DNA of 64,000 bases from Dioscorea cayenensis subsp. rotundata (Eukaryota; Streptophyta; Magnoliopsida; Dioscoreales; Dioscoreaceae). Both the position numbers and the translations under genes were made by a program. The DNA lies in the NCBI RefSeq assembly GCF_009730915.1, contig NC_052475.1, positions 28,829,016 to 28,893,015 on the forward strand. The letters run 5' to 3'. Below are positions 26,318 to 38,818 of this stretch, in pieces. The notes under the pieces are model-generated. The model saw only the letters and a program-made list of their open reading frames with translations, did not search any database and had not been told where the DNA came from. Each line of letters starts with the position of its first letter. Position 1 is the first letter of the stretch.

Positions 26318-29300
26318 TAGTATCGATACAGATCATCAAAGATTGAATAACTGTTACTGTTTAAGGCTTTTGCTTCCTGTTCAGCTGCCACTTCCTCAAG
26401 GATAGATTTTGTCTTACCTTTCCTGGCCTTTGGTGCCTTTTCAGCCTGCAATGAGGAGAAGTTTCAATCATAATTGAAGAAATAAAAATTGTTACAATGA
26501 AAATACTTGTTTGCCTTGCTAATGAGATTCTCAAATGCTTCCGGCCCATTCTCCTCAATGTATCTCTCTGCAGCTTGTAACGCATTGTCTGATTTACCGA
26601 AGATGTCCTTTTTGCGTGGTACATACCATATATTAACTGTCTGATGATTCACAAACAATGGTCTGACAAAGTGCTGATAAACATATGCAGCACCGCTGAA
26701 GTAAGGGAGGACCAACCAGCAGTTAAAGATCAGCTTTGCATATGACCAAAATGGAAGCCTGTGATAACAATGAAAATGCAGTACAAGGGATTCAATTCAA
26801 CAATCAAATGAGGAATGCTATAGCGTTCGAGGAAAACTTTTTTAAAGTTTGTTGTTAATATAGATAAGATTCTAAGGAAAATGAAACAATAACATCATAA
26901 TCATATTAGTACCATAGTGTCATTCAGCACAGGGCAAAGTGCGCAATTTGTAGAATAAAGATATATACCATATTATCGAAATTTTATACATAATACATAA
27001 AGAAAGCATATGGTCATGACATATAAAATAAGTCAAACATGCCTTCATAAAGTGGTAATCAATATGAGATTCTCGAAAAATGATCTAAGATTAAAAGAGC
27101 CACAAAAAATTAAAAAAATAATTAAAAAACAATCAATAAGCAAAAAATAAATTAGGAATGGGAAGAAGGAACCATGCCTAGCAAGCTATTTTGCTTTGCT
27201 GAATGTCTTCAAGGAATTCACCAAGTCTCTAATTGGAATATTTTAGTGATTACCAGATTACCAAACATTGGACATCTTGTATGCCATGTTTCTTTCAAGC
27301 TTGTTTATCATTAAAATTATCTGAATTAATATAACCTTCAAGTATCCATTCGCTCTGAGAATAATTCAACAAGCTCATATAAAAGTTCATAGATTGCTTT
27401 GAGGCCTTATCATGCACAGTCATCAATTAAGAGAAAACGGTCACCCCTTTTAACAAGAAAATTTGACAATGCTGCCAGGAATTGTGGCAGAGGCAAAGAA
27501 CACAAATATAGGCCAAACAGTCAACAATATCATCTATTTGTCAACTTTTCAAAGGAATTACTAGGCTTACACAGCCACACTTCCATTTGCTTGGCATAGC
27601 CTAACATATGAATTTTGAAGAAACGTTTTCATGCAGCAGGTCAAATAGATGACAAGATATAACCAAGTACATTAAACAAAATCCAGTTTACTATCCAAAA
27701 TTAACTTATGCTGTGAGCACCTGCATCGTAAAAAAAACTGTCCATAGATATATCTTTGAACAGCCTCGGATTTAAGTAGCTCAAATTTTTATGTAACTAA
27801 AAAATGATATGCATGTGAATTAGATATTTGGGTCAATATGTTAAACCACACAAACAAATCAGAAAAGTTATGATGCAACTATAAAAAATAAGTTACAAAG
27901 AAGAGATGTTGGTGCAAGCTAAAGTCAAACATCACTACCGAAAATATGACACACTAATAGATTAGAAAATAGGAGAAAAATGTAGAATAATAATCATCTA
28001 AATCGAGAAACATATTTACCATTCGATGACTTTAGCAAAAGTTAGCTCAAACAGAGTAATTAACGAATACAAAACCCAGTATGTGAGCCACTGTTGATCA
28101 TCAATAGGAGACTTGGTTTCTATTGCCTTTACTGAAGCATACCTATGAACAAAACAACAGTAAGTGTGCATTCTTTTCAATACCAGAAACAATGTTGCAC
28201 GAAGAAAAGGTAATAGTCAATGTTACTTACAAAGGATAGACAAGTGTCACCAGAGGCCTGAAAAAAAGAAAAAAAAAAACCAACATTAGCAATAAGTGAT
28301 ATCGAAAACCGCACAACTTGTGGCATCCTGATTCTTAATTGTCAGTGAAAAATAAATTCATTTACAAAAAGGATGAAGTCAAGAGTTCTCGGCTAGCATG
28401 TAGGCAGGCCAGTTGTTAATACCAAATAGGCAGCCCAAATTACAGTTCCATCAGAGCTCTCTGAATTCAATATGACCTTTCTCAAAACAGAATACATGAA
28501 ACTAAAAGCTAAAGATTAATTTGACTAATCTCTAGCACATCCTCATCCTTCCAAGCAATAGCGATAGAGACAAAATAAGAGTCCTGCTGGATAACCCTGT
28601 TTCACTTAAGACATGATACACTCAATTTGCTTGGTCAATGATCTGATATTACTGAAATCATATAATTGCACATCCTGCAGTAGTCCCTGTGGGGTGTTTG
28701 TAAGAAAGTAAAAATAAGAAAAAAGGAACCTTCACAATCTAAAATAGTAGGACATAGACTGGTTCACCGAAGAACATTGAACAAAAGACTGCATCAAACA
28801 AGAGTCAACCATTTTCAATGGGAAAATGATGGATAAGGAAACCAATTCAGAAGAGGGACAATGTTTTTTAAACACACACACACGCACAGAACTGCATTAA
28901 ACAAATGTCAATTCAGAAAGGGGACGGAAAATGATGGATAAGGAAACCAATTAAGAAGAGGGACAATGTTTCTAATACACTTACAGGAGAAACATTCATG
29001 CATTCGCACTAAATTGACCCAAAACATCAAATTTTTTGATGAAATTTGCGAGGAAGAAAACCAAAGTGAGATATTAATGTTAAGATTTCACAAAAACACA
29101 GATTTCACTGCTTACCTGCCAATGTTTCCTCAACGAAACTCAAACAGCAGCCATTTTCAGAGGGGGAAAAATAAGGATTTTGATATTTACCCAAATCCAA
29201 GATAACAAAAGGAATAAAAACCTAACTCATCTCCACATCTTCAAACGAATCATAAGAGAGATCAAGCAAGAGATCTTATTTCTTCGGACAAAAAATAAAA

Positions 29301-29385
29301 AATAAAAAAGTCTATTTGTCGATGCATACCCAGCAAGAACATCGAAGTTTTTGGCCACGACCTTGATGAATGATCCGGAACCCAT
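26318..29385 (-). CDS. HVA22-like protein (TB2/DP1/REEP family), frameshifted near the C-terminus
   Basis: Homologue of barley HVA22 and yeast Yop1, which insert hairpins in the ER membrane and shape tubules; HVA22 itself is ABA- and stress-induced. Exons: 29385-29330, 28257-28231, 28142-28020, 26758-26515 and 26445-26318. The product begins MGSGSFIKVVAKNFDVLAG, then LVYPLYASVKAIETKSPIDD, two hydrophobic hairpins (WLTYWVLYSLITLFELTF and LIFNCWLVLPYFSGAAYVY) and HQTVNIWYVPRKKDIF. Splicing to the last exon in the correct phase needs a GC donor (AG|GCAAAC at 26515/26514). A GT donor eight bases downstream gives an unrelated tail. In the last exon one base is missing near 26340 (AA where AAA is expected). 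Adding it gives the family ending YSIFDDLYRY and a stop at 26320-26318, about 192 residues. As written, the frame runs on into non-homologous sequence. Probably a consensus error. Confidence 0.9.
28820..28975. repeat. Direct repeat in the first HVA22 intron
   Basis: AATGATGGATAAGGAAACCA followed by ATT(C/A)AGAAGAGGGACAATGTTT occurs at about 28825 and again at about 28930, separated by a CA-rich stretch. Confidence 0.75.
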
Positions 29386-30055
29386 GCTTGCTTTCTTGAA
29401 TTTCTCACAATTGCTCTCTCTGTTCAGAGATCTTTCGTAGAAAATTAGAAGCGTTTCTTATCAGTCTCACACTGAAAAAAAAGCGAGCATCGAAAGGAGA
29501 GGAAAAGCGGTGTTTTTTATTTATTTATTTATTTATTTATTAATAATCACTTTATTTTTCACATATAAATCGAAAATTTAATTAAAAAAAATATATGACA
29601 AATAACATAAATAATCCCTTACCTTCCCTCTGTTTCTATTTCTCACAATTTTCTAAACAAAATTTCATTTTATTTTTATCAAAAAATACCCAACAAATTT
29701 TAAACTCAAAACACTAGTTTTTACAAAGAAATCAATATAATCTAAGAACTTTTTAATTTTATTTCTATTTGTCTTTATAAAAATGCAAGATGAAAATCAA
29801 TAAGTTTTTTTTATTCATTTTATAATAAAAAAATATAAACAATTATTTTTTTAACATGATTTATTCATATTTAAAAAATTCAATAAATATACTATTAAAA
29901 AAAATAAGTAATAATGCATGATACATATTTTTGAAGTTATTTAGATCATTTAGATAAATAAAAAAAATTATATATACAAGTGGTCTAGAATAAAAGAAAA
30001 AAAAACACAAAAAATACTTTGAAGTACTTAATAATTTTCAAGCATAAAAAAGCAT
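29386..30055. other. Intergenic, very AT-rich
   Basis: It holds the HVA22 leader and promoter (first about 130 bases), a TTTA/ATTT simple repeat at about 29518-29543, and A/T-rich spacer. No gene is seen. Confidence 0.6.
30046..30051 (-). terminator. Pol III terminator of tRNA-Glu
   Basis: A run of six T on the minus strand, four bases downstream of the tRNA 3' end. This is a standard RNA polymerase III stop. Confidence 0.8.
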
Positions 30056-30128
30056 TCCGTTGCCGGGATTTGAACCCGGGTCGTCTGGGTGAAAGCCAGA
30101 TATCCTAACCGGACTAGACGACAACGGA
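30056..30128 (-). tRNA. tRNA-Glu (anticodon UUC)
   Basis: The 73-base gene folds as a cloverleaf. The acceptor arm TCCGTTG pairs with CAACGGA, the anticodon stem TCTGG/CCAGA encloses the loop CTTTCAC with anticodon TTC at 30093-30091, and the T arm is GGGTTCAAATCCC (B box). There is no intron and no encoded CCA. It is transcribed divergently from the HGH1-like gene, whose ATG is 96 bases away. Confidence 0.97.
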
Positions 30129-30224
30129 TTTTGTTCATGTCTGCCAATAAAAATATATAACTCATTTAGTAATCTAACACCTAAATCCCTCGGCTCAGCC
30201 TCCGCGCTTCTCCCTAGTCGTCCA

Positions 30225-32689
30225 ATGGCGGCCACCGAGCTCGAAGAGCTCCTCGGCTTCCTCTCCTCCCCTTCCCCCAACCTCAAGCAAGCAGCCCTCG
30301 AGATCGTCCGTGGCCTCACCGGCTCCGATGAAGGTATCGCCTCCCTCGCTGCCGCCCCCCGTGCCCTCGCCCTTCAACCCCTCACCTCACTCCTCCGTGA
30401 CCCCACTCCCGGCCTTGCCTCCTCCGCCGCTGACTCCCTTGTCAACCTCTCTCAGAACCCTAGCATCGCTGAAGGGCTCGTTTCGCTGGGCACCATCCTG
30501 GTTGCCATGGATTTGGTCTATAAGAACGGTGTGGATCCCGGGCTTGCGAGCCGGCTGGTGATGCTGCTCGCTAATCTCACTCAGATTGATTCCGGCGCCA
30601 CCGCGCTGCTTCAGGTGATTTATTTGTGATGTCTTGATATTATTTGTCAAGAAAAATTGCGACTTGTAATTTGGTGTTTGTTTTATATTCATCTGAATTG
30701 CTTTTGATTAATTGGGTGTAAATTAGTGCTCAATTTACGGTAACTTCTTTAATTGTTTGAAAGATTGCTCCTTTCTAAAGTTCAATGACATCTTGTTAGT
30801 AGCAAGCTTGTTGCACTATGAACTTTTGGAGTGCATAAACGTTTCTCCAACTTGTCTAAATTTAGTTTGGAATTAGATTTTGCTTGAATAAGTTCATCTT
30901 GATAATGAAAGTGCACAAAGGAATGAATGACTGGACTCATTCATTTGTTCAGATTGGAGATGATAAGATGGAGGGCTTGTATGTCTCAAAGCTTGTGAGG
31001 TCGTTCTGTCGGTCTTCTTCCAGTGAAGCAAAAGGTTCAGTACTTAATGCTGAGTTATGGGATTCATGGCGATTAGGTGCTATTTTGTGTGGTTATGTGT
31101 GTGAAATGTGTTCATAGTTACTGTCTGTCATTGATTGTCTATTGCAGAGGATATCTTTGAGCATGTTTCTCTTGTACTTGTAAATATATCGAAGCTCGAA
31201 GCTGGAAGGAGGATTCTATTGGATCCGAAACGAGGCCTTTTGAAGCAGATTGTTCGTCAGTTTGATTCATCTAGTCTGCTTAGAAAGAAGGGGGTATGCC
31301 CATGGTTCATTGCATGTAGTCATTTTTTTCTTTTAAATATGAAAGTTACAACCTATCGAATAATGAGGCAAATTATATTTTCGGATAGGTAGCTGGAACA
31401 ATACGTAATTGTTGTTTTGAAGCGGACAATCAACTCCAAAATTTGCTTTTGATATCCGAGTTTCTTTGGCCCGCATTACTTCTACCAGTCGCAGGCAACA
31501 AGGTAATATACTCGGAATTTGTATAGCTCACTCGGTTATATGGTTTTTGCTTGTATTGCATTGTGGACTGACAGTTGGAAGTTTCAGTTTTATCATTATC
31601 AAATCTTGCATTACACCTTACTGATTATTATTATTATTATTATTATGATCATTATTATTATTGTTGTTGTTATGTAATTGTTCTTTCTTTCTTTTTTGTA
31701 TACTTCTGTGTTATTCTTTTATTATGTTGGTTCAAGCTGAATTTGGTTTTGTTTTCAGGAAAATCTTTGCATTTTCATTTTTTACAATTCTTCTTTTTCT
31801 TTTTCTTTCTTTGTTAAATGTCAAAGACCAAAGTGTATCTTTTGTGTGATAGTTTTCACTTTTCAGCTTAGGCATGGCCATGCAGTAGCTAATATATACA
31901 GTTCAAATTATAGTTCTCATAGTTGTGTGTGTTAATTACGCACCAAATTCATATAGTATTTGATTTATCCTCTTGGATTAGACTTGTAATAAAATATGTT
32001 ATTTCTCAGGTTTACAGCCAGGAAGATACATCAAAAATGCCTCTGGAGATTGGGAATGCCCTTTCTCATGATCGGGAACCTGTTGATGATCCAGAAATCC
32101 GTGTGCAGGCATTAGAAGCCATTTACTTGATTACCTTGCAGGTTTGAAACACCTACCAATTTATAAATAAGTTTTTGCTTAATCGTAATACTTTTAGTTC
32201 TGTGACATATGGATGAGGATAAGTAAACTGATTTTCAGTGTCTTCTCCAAAGATCAATTATTCTATAAACTCCAAACAGAACCAATAACACTAGTGCTTT
32301 TTTTTTTGCTTTCCTCTTTCTCTCAGGAGGCCGGACGCAGAGCTCTGTGGTCTGTCAATGGACCACGGATACTGCAAGTTGGTTATGAAGATGAAGAGGA
32401 TCCGAGAGTAATGGAAGCATATGAGTCGATCGGCTCTCTGGTATCCCTTAATTGCCCATGGATCTTATTTATATATACATCTTGCCTTTTATCATACAAA
32501 ATTTGCTGTTGTAGTTAAGATTAAAGTTCCTGTATAATAGTTATAATGAAGTTGAGTTGCGCACATAGAAATCCATAATTTTTCTATCAAGCCATGGACA
32601 TAACATTCTTTAGTCGTTTTATATTTAAACAGCTTGTTGGCAATCCTGACACCGAGGAATCGGCGACTCAAAATGTTAAGAACAACTGA
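30225..32689 (+). CDS. HGH1: HGH1 homologue (armadillo-type eEF2 folding factor)
   Basis: HGH1 is a cytosolic armadillo-repeat co-chaperone; in yeast it helps TRiC/CCT and Hsp90 fold elongation factor eEF2. Seven exons: 30225-30614, 30953-31034, 31148-31293, 31389-31502, 32010-32141, 32327-32440 and 32633-32689, all GT-AG. They join in phase to 344 residues. Helical repeats run throughout: LEELLGFLSSPSPNLKQAAL, SSAADSLVNLSQNPSIAEGL and SRLVMLLANLTQIDSGATAL. The typical HGH1 blocks follow: FEHVSLVLVNISKLEAGRRI, GTIRNCCFEADNQLQNLL, PEIRVQALEAIYLIT and EAGRRALWSVNGPRIL. The C-terminus is short and acidic. The start is the first ATG after the divergent tRNA, in GCC-rich context. Frame intact. Confidence 0.92.
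31623..31672. repeat. ATT/GTT trinucleotide microsatellite in an HGH1 intron
   Basis: An interrupted run of ATT followed by GTT units lies in the intron between exons 4 and 5. Confidence 0.85.
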
Positions 32690-33662
32690 TTGATTGATTG
32701 GCCTTAAACTGTTTCCACTTTCCCAGCTATATTTTTTCCTCTGCTGGTTTTGGTGTGTGGGGAGACTATCTGTAATTTATTTTCTTCACGCTTTTATTTC
32801 AATGAGAAAAATTTTTAGTACATTGAAGCTCCTTTTAAACCGTAAGTAATCAGCTGGTGCTGTTGTTGAAGCTATAATTTGCAGCTGTTGTTATTTATTA
32901 TGGTCTGTAAGGAGTTTTGTTTCTTGAAAGCACAATTTATTATGTTATAATGAAAATTTCCTTGTTTTTATAAAGTTAATTTTAACCCCAAACTTAAATC
33001 ATTTACAAGTAGAAGCTTTATCTTTTAACTCTTCACGCACGGTCTTACTTATTTATTTATTTTTATTTTCCTAACGGCTACTGATTTGTGATTTATAAAC
33101 ATAGAATAACGTTTAATGTATACATACATATGAACACTTGAATTACTAAATGAAAAAAAAGTGATCTCTTGCTTTTTTGAATACCATAAATCCTCAATAG
33201 AAAAAACAAACAAAACTCTGCTTTCAGGAACCCTAAAAAACAAATGCGATACACACTTCTCATAAACGATAACTTTAAAATGTCATACATGTATAAATTA
33301 AACACTTGGGACTAAAAAAAGGCTTAGCAAAAGATAATTAAAGGGTCATTTTTTTTTTTAGACAGACAACAAGGTTCACCAGAAGCACCAAAGAGGTACA
33401 AACAAATGAAAAGAGAAACATAACATATATAACTAAGGAGATGCCTCTACCAGACTACCTCCCATTTTGAGCTAAATTACCAGCATGGCTAAGGAAAGAT
33501 ATTTCTCTAGGGCATGATCAGAGAAATATAACTCGCAAAAAATGGAAATGACCATGCTTGCAAGGATGATTTTCTTGCATCAGTCCACTATGAAACCGGA
33601 AGATATGGCTTTGCACAAACTAGGCATGGAAGTCTAACTAGAAAATGATTGTTGGTAAAATT
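32690..33662. other. Convergent intergenic region
   Basis: It holds the 3' ends of HGH1 and of the histone chaperone gene. The stretch 33350-33660 contains CACCAGAAG...AAAGAGGTACA, faintly like the LINE tail near 51765-51790, but too short to call. Otherwise AT-rich. Confidence 0.5.
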
Positions 33663-36600
33663 TTAGCCGCTCCCCCCCTCATCATCTTCATCTTCATCGG
33701 AGCCCTTCTCCTGTCGTAGAACATACAACCAAAAAAAGACAAGGATGCAGTGGTCAAACATATGAGGAAATATTTTCCACAACGTATAACTTTATCATGA
33801 CTTCCAAATGCTGATTGGAAAAGCTTGTCACACGAACTATATACATACCATGCACATAATGCTGAGAATGCCAGTGAGATGCAAAAACATTTATATATGT
33901 GGACGTTCTAGGAGAACAAGATGCTAGCAAATAGTTCATCTTTGCAGTGGTACCAAGTTAAGGCTGGTTTGTGCATGACATAATTGGCAAACTTCAGATT
34001 AAACATCCACTTGAACAGATTAATAATGTGGAAACAACATTTATGGCACAGATTATCCTGAGATGAATTCTGTTTCAAATCATAGACTGACTATAGGAAT
34101 AACACTTGAAATCGTTATGATTAGGCAGTAGGAGACATGGTACGGCCAAGATGGAAATGAGATCTTAAAAATACCAGTTTTAATAGATATAAATACCTCA
34201 TCTTCTTCGTCATCATCCTCATCGTCTTCTTCATCCTCTTCAAAATCATCCTCATCAGCTTCCTGTGTCAGTGAGACCATACTAGTTGGTCATATCTTAC
34301 ATTACAGTAAACAGCAAGCACAAATTTAAAAATATCAAACTGAAAAGAAAAGAGAACTGAGCACAAATACACTTACATTGTTAAAGTATTTGAGAGGATT
34401 TGGCCACAAGTCTTCTTTTATTATCTCTGCCACCTGCATGTGATTGTTAATACGGTATGATTTCACCAAGAAGAAAATCAGCTGAAAATAATAACTTATT
34501 TTAGGACACCATACAGAGATGGTATCCTTAAGATGCCAATCAGGCCAAGAATAGATATAGATACACAACTTTTAAATAGACAGCATAATATGTCCAATGT
34601 ACCGATTAACTCAAAAATAATTACCTCATCAAATATCATCGATGACGGACTCTTATCTTGTGTTTCGCCAAACCAGCTGAAGAAACTGCAATAAAAATAG
34701 AAGGCCAAATAGTAGAAAATGCAAATTAGGTCAAACAAAAGTAAAACAGCAAAATAGGTGAACACAGAAATGAAAAATTAAAGATGAGCAGGGTACATAA
34801 ATGTTGCTAGATCACACTATGAGTACGCAATTGTCCATTGAAACCAAGGAGATGAACTAATCACATGTAAGCTTCATAATTCTCAGTTACAGGGAGGGTG
34901 GTTCAACCAAAAATAAGTTCATCGAACTGTGATCAACAAACCCCACAAAATACTCCCCGAGATGGAAAATAAAATGCTCTACCATCTACAGAGTCCTCCA
35001 TTAAAATTTAATAATCTCTGCCCAGCAGAATAGAATATAAATTTGCAACCACAGAAATCAAGAAAATCCTCATACTCAAGTATAGAAACTAGCCTTTGCT
35101 CAGCAATAGGCCGCTTTTTCCCCTTCTTCTCATGAGCAACGCCATTTGCAATGTTCTACAATAACGAAGAGAAAGCATCAAAAGATGGTACCATATTGAA
35201 ATGAATCCAGAAACAGCACATAAATTCAAGAGAAGTTACACTTACCATTCCTTCCTTCCATTTTATGGTTGTTCCAGTTACACTAGTTGTTCCTTCATCG
35301 CTATAGGAGAATGACTTTGTAAGCTTTGTGTCTTCAAAATATGGGTTAGGGGAGAAGTTCTGAATATTTTAAGCCATAAAATAAATCAGCCAAGCTAAAA
35401 ATGTAGATAAAGATTTATTAAAGTGCTAAAATAGAAGGCAGTCAAGATCAGAACTCACAAAAGTAATGGAGTAGCCTGCTTTAACATCGCTATGGTCAAC
35501 ATCAAGTGACACCAGATGCTTCAAAATCTACATCAGCAAGAAGTCATAATAATTGCAAACACCATCTTGGGTACTTCAGAAATCCCAAGGCATGACTTGA
35601 TGACCACATAATTTCCCCGAAGGTAATAAAAGCACATAACATTCAAGAGTAAGGAAGATTTTAACCCATGCCAAGTCTAGACCCCACATTCTACATGTCC
35701 CATCACATACATGAGATTAGTCTGAACCTTTGAATTGTTTTCTTTCAAACTATCTATCATGAATACATATATATCCTTGAAAACAATATATATTTATGTA
35801 TGAACAACAAGATATTATTGATGAAGGCCTCAACAGATAGTTCAACTTAAACATATATGCTACTAAATTAGTAAGCAAATCAATAAAATCCATTTCAAGA
35901 TGTCTATAGATACAAATGGACATATTTGAGGATGTGTTTGTGCAATAAAAACCCATCAAAAAAGCCCCACATGGTGTCATGTCCAATGGTGCAGCTATAA
36001 GACCGCACTGAGGATAGAATTACCCATTATAAAAAAGTGTGCAAGAACTCCAACAAATTTAATGTATACAGATTTTTTCACTATAATTCCAAACCTTTTC
36101 ATCTTCCTTGTTCAACAGATCACTGAGTGCAGGATGGCTTAGAAACTGCAGAAGACAAATATCACAGTTGGTGAACATGCTTCATCCTACCAAAAGACAA
36201 TGTGAGCAAATGGTGCCATAAATAAAAACAAAAATAAAAAAAAAATATTTTGCATACAGCAGTTAACCAAAAGTCTGGAATGGACTGGATGATCTCATTC
36301 CGCTTGCTGTAGATGGGTTTCCGTATCTCACTATATTTCTGTTCCACTTCCAAAACCTTGTCACTTGCTTCCTCAGAAATCTATCAAGCAAATGCATGCA
36401 TACACAAGGAAAATTAATTAATCACTACAGAAACACAACCATAACTAACTATTCTCTACTGTTAGAAAAACTAACTCAGCTACATTCTTAGACGTCTTTA
36501 TTGTTAGGATACTATGTAGAAAACTGTTCACCTTTCTGATTTATGTATCTCAGCAAATTCCCGCAACCAGAGCTTAATTCTCATGCCAAATCCAATATAA

Positions 36601-37149
36601 TAAAAAAAAATGTCGACAAATAATACAACTTTAGAACCCTAAAAATTTAAAGACTAATATCAGTTCAACAATACCATGCGGAAACTATAACAATCACCAC
36701 CATCAACCAAAACAACAAAAACAAACAATTCATGAAACCCGAATAAAAATTTCTAACAACAAAACAAACAGCCTTGACCTCAAATTTAATTCAACCTAAT
36801 CACCACCAACAATCAGAAATTCACAACATCCACAAAACCTCCAACAAAATCTCAACCATTTATCAAATTCGTTGCCTCAGCAACCCAAACACCAAAATTA
36901 CCAACGAAATCACATGAATTCACTACAGAGTCATCACCAACAACCCAAATTAAAACAGCAAACAATGAAACAAGAAGCACAAGGGTGATGAAGACAGACC
37001 AAGGGGCAGAAGATGAGTACCTTCTCAAGCTCGTCTTGGACCTCTTGCAGCTTCTCGATAGCTAGCACCAACTCCCCATCGACCGGATCCGAGGATTCCA
37101 CGCCGTCCTCCACCTTCGACCTTTTTCCCTTGTCCGCCGCCGCCACCAT
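33663..37149 (-). CDS. NAP1-related histone chaperone (SET/NRP type)
   Basis: Plant NRP1/NRP2-type protein, homologue of SET/TAF-I beta, a nuclear H2A-H2B chaperone with roles in chromatin assembly and repair. Ten exons: 37149-37021, 36380-36258, 36145-36095, 35527-35459, 35359-35246, 35155-35094, 34685-34625, 34433-34377, 34262-34197 and 33710-33663. They join in phase to 259 residues, the usual NRP length. Blocks: a dimerisation helix ([14 protein letters not shown], then [20 protein letters not shown]), the earmuff core ([67 protein letters not shown]) and an acidic tail ([19 protein letters not shown]). The donor after exon 6 is GC (AG|GCTAGT), which keeps the conserved S in [14 protein letters not shown] site 18 bases further is in phase but would insert six extra residues. 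No frame damage. Confidence 0.93.
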
Positions 37150-37176
37150 CGTCGCCGAGATCAAACGCCCGCACCC

Positions 37177-37191
37177 AAAACCCTAACCCTA
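37177..37191 (-). promoter_or_regulatory. Telobox in the leader or promoter of the histone chaperone gene
   Basis: AAAACCCTAACCCTAG lies just upstream of the start codon; a second copy sits at about 37449-37465. Teloboxes are common in plant genes expressed in dividing cells. Function here is inferred. Confidence 0.5.
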
Positions 37192-37195
37192 GATC

Positions 37196-38818
37196 GTCCC
37201 CGCAGCGAAAACGATGGAAGGGTTTTAGCGTCAAGGACGTCGATTATAAGGGATCCATTGGGCTTTTAGGTGGCCATACGAGATCCAGTCACCTTCACTA
37301 TGATTACCTCCCTCCGTTTGGATTGATTTCAACCGTTGATCTTGATGATCAATTGTAAGATCGTGGTAAAGGACGACAGAGTTAGTTACCTGGAGTGAGT
37401 GTAACCTGGAGTTCGATAGAGCGGGGAGGTGGGGCCCAGCGAATGTTTTAAAACCCTAACCCTAGGCCACCGATCGTGTTGTTATGGCCGTTGGATTTCA
37501 AAACCCTCTTGTTGGCCACTCCCTCACCGTTCGATCTGAAGATTTTTATGTGAAAAAGTAGAATACTGGTTTAGTACAAATGTAAAAAACTTTTTTTCTC
37601 CATTCCTAGTAATTCATTTTTTTCTCAGTATTAAATGATTTGTGTTTTAAGTTTGTTTTTGTTGATGTTTTTATAAGTGCAACCACAAAAATAGGGCTTT
37701 AAACACTATAGAGCTTGAGGTTGTGCTTCCTGATACTAAGACTGTGGGCACAGGCTCATCCAATATGCTTTCTTATTTATATATATATATATATATAATT
37801 CATTTTTTTCCCATTTGTCTAAATAAAAAAATTAACAAATATCATTTATTTTTATAAAAAAATTAATAATTGCCACTATCTAAAAAACACAAGTAAGCAT
37901 TTAACTTTTATAAGAGAGACCCAGAGTTAAACTCCTATTAAAAAAAAAAAAAGTTAAACTCTTATAATCCTATGCTGATAGTGACTTATTCAAATTGTTA
38001 AAATAGTTATAATTATAATAATAATTTTATTTTGACAGTAATATATCAATTAATTTATGCTACAATCAATGTTTTATATTTCTTTTTTTGTTAATGGTTA
38101 AAACGCTCACTTCAATTCCTTAAGTCAAAAACAACACTTCGCAAGCCAAATCTTTCTCACCAATGAAGGTCTTCTGTGATTTAGTTGTTATGAAAATAAT
38201 TGAAAACAAAAATATTGTGAAAAATTTTAAAATTAAATGAAATTGATAATTTTGATGATAATGTCAACCATGCAACCATGGATACAGTGTACTCTCCGGC
38301 CTGGCCAAACATAATTCTTGTTCTATTCCGTCAAGGCTATATTTTTGTTCGAACTACGTGACCAAAATCATGCATGCTAAATGTATCAATGATCTGTATC
38401 TTATTATTATTGTTATACGTAAATGTCATGATCTTTTTTATTTATATCAGAGTGTTTATTTATTGAAATTTTGGTAAAAATTTGCATTAAAATGGTATGA
38501 CGGAAGATTTATTATTTTAGATATATGTGAGTGACTTTTATTGCCCTATGTGTTAATTTATTTAATATAAGAAATTTTTAAGATATTATTAAGTAATTAT
38601 AACTTGTGTATTTTCACACTTAATAATATGTTGTTTTGAAGACATTTATTATTTTTGTTTTTTAAAAAAAAGAACTTTTTTGAAAAACTAGTTCTAAGAA
38701 AACGAGGATTTAAGAGAAAAATATTAAAATTAAACTTTTCATAATCTTTAAACAATGAAATATAATTAAAAGATATAGTTTTAAGACTTCCATTTTATTA
38801 TAAAATAAACATTAATTT
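37196..38818. other. Promoter side of the histone chaperone gene, then AT-rich spacer
   Basis: The first 300 bases look like promoter. The rest is AT-rich with a TA microsatellite near 37778-37796 and no recognisable gene. It ends at a gap. Confidence 0.5.

Noticed and set aside
33350-33660. A second LINE tail near the histone chaperone 3' end
   Set aside because: Only a few words match the LINE tail near 51.8 kb; this is too weak to call and the stretch may simply be the 3' untranslated region.
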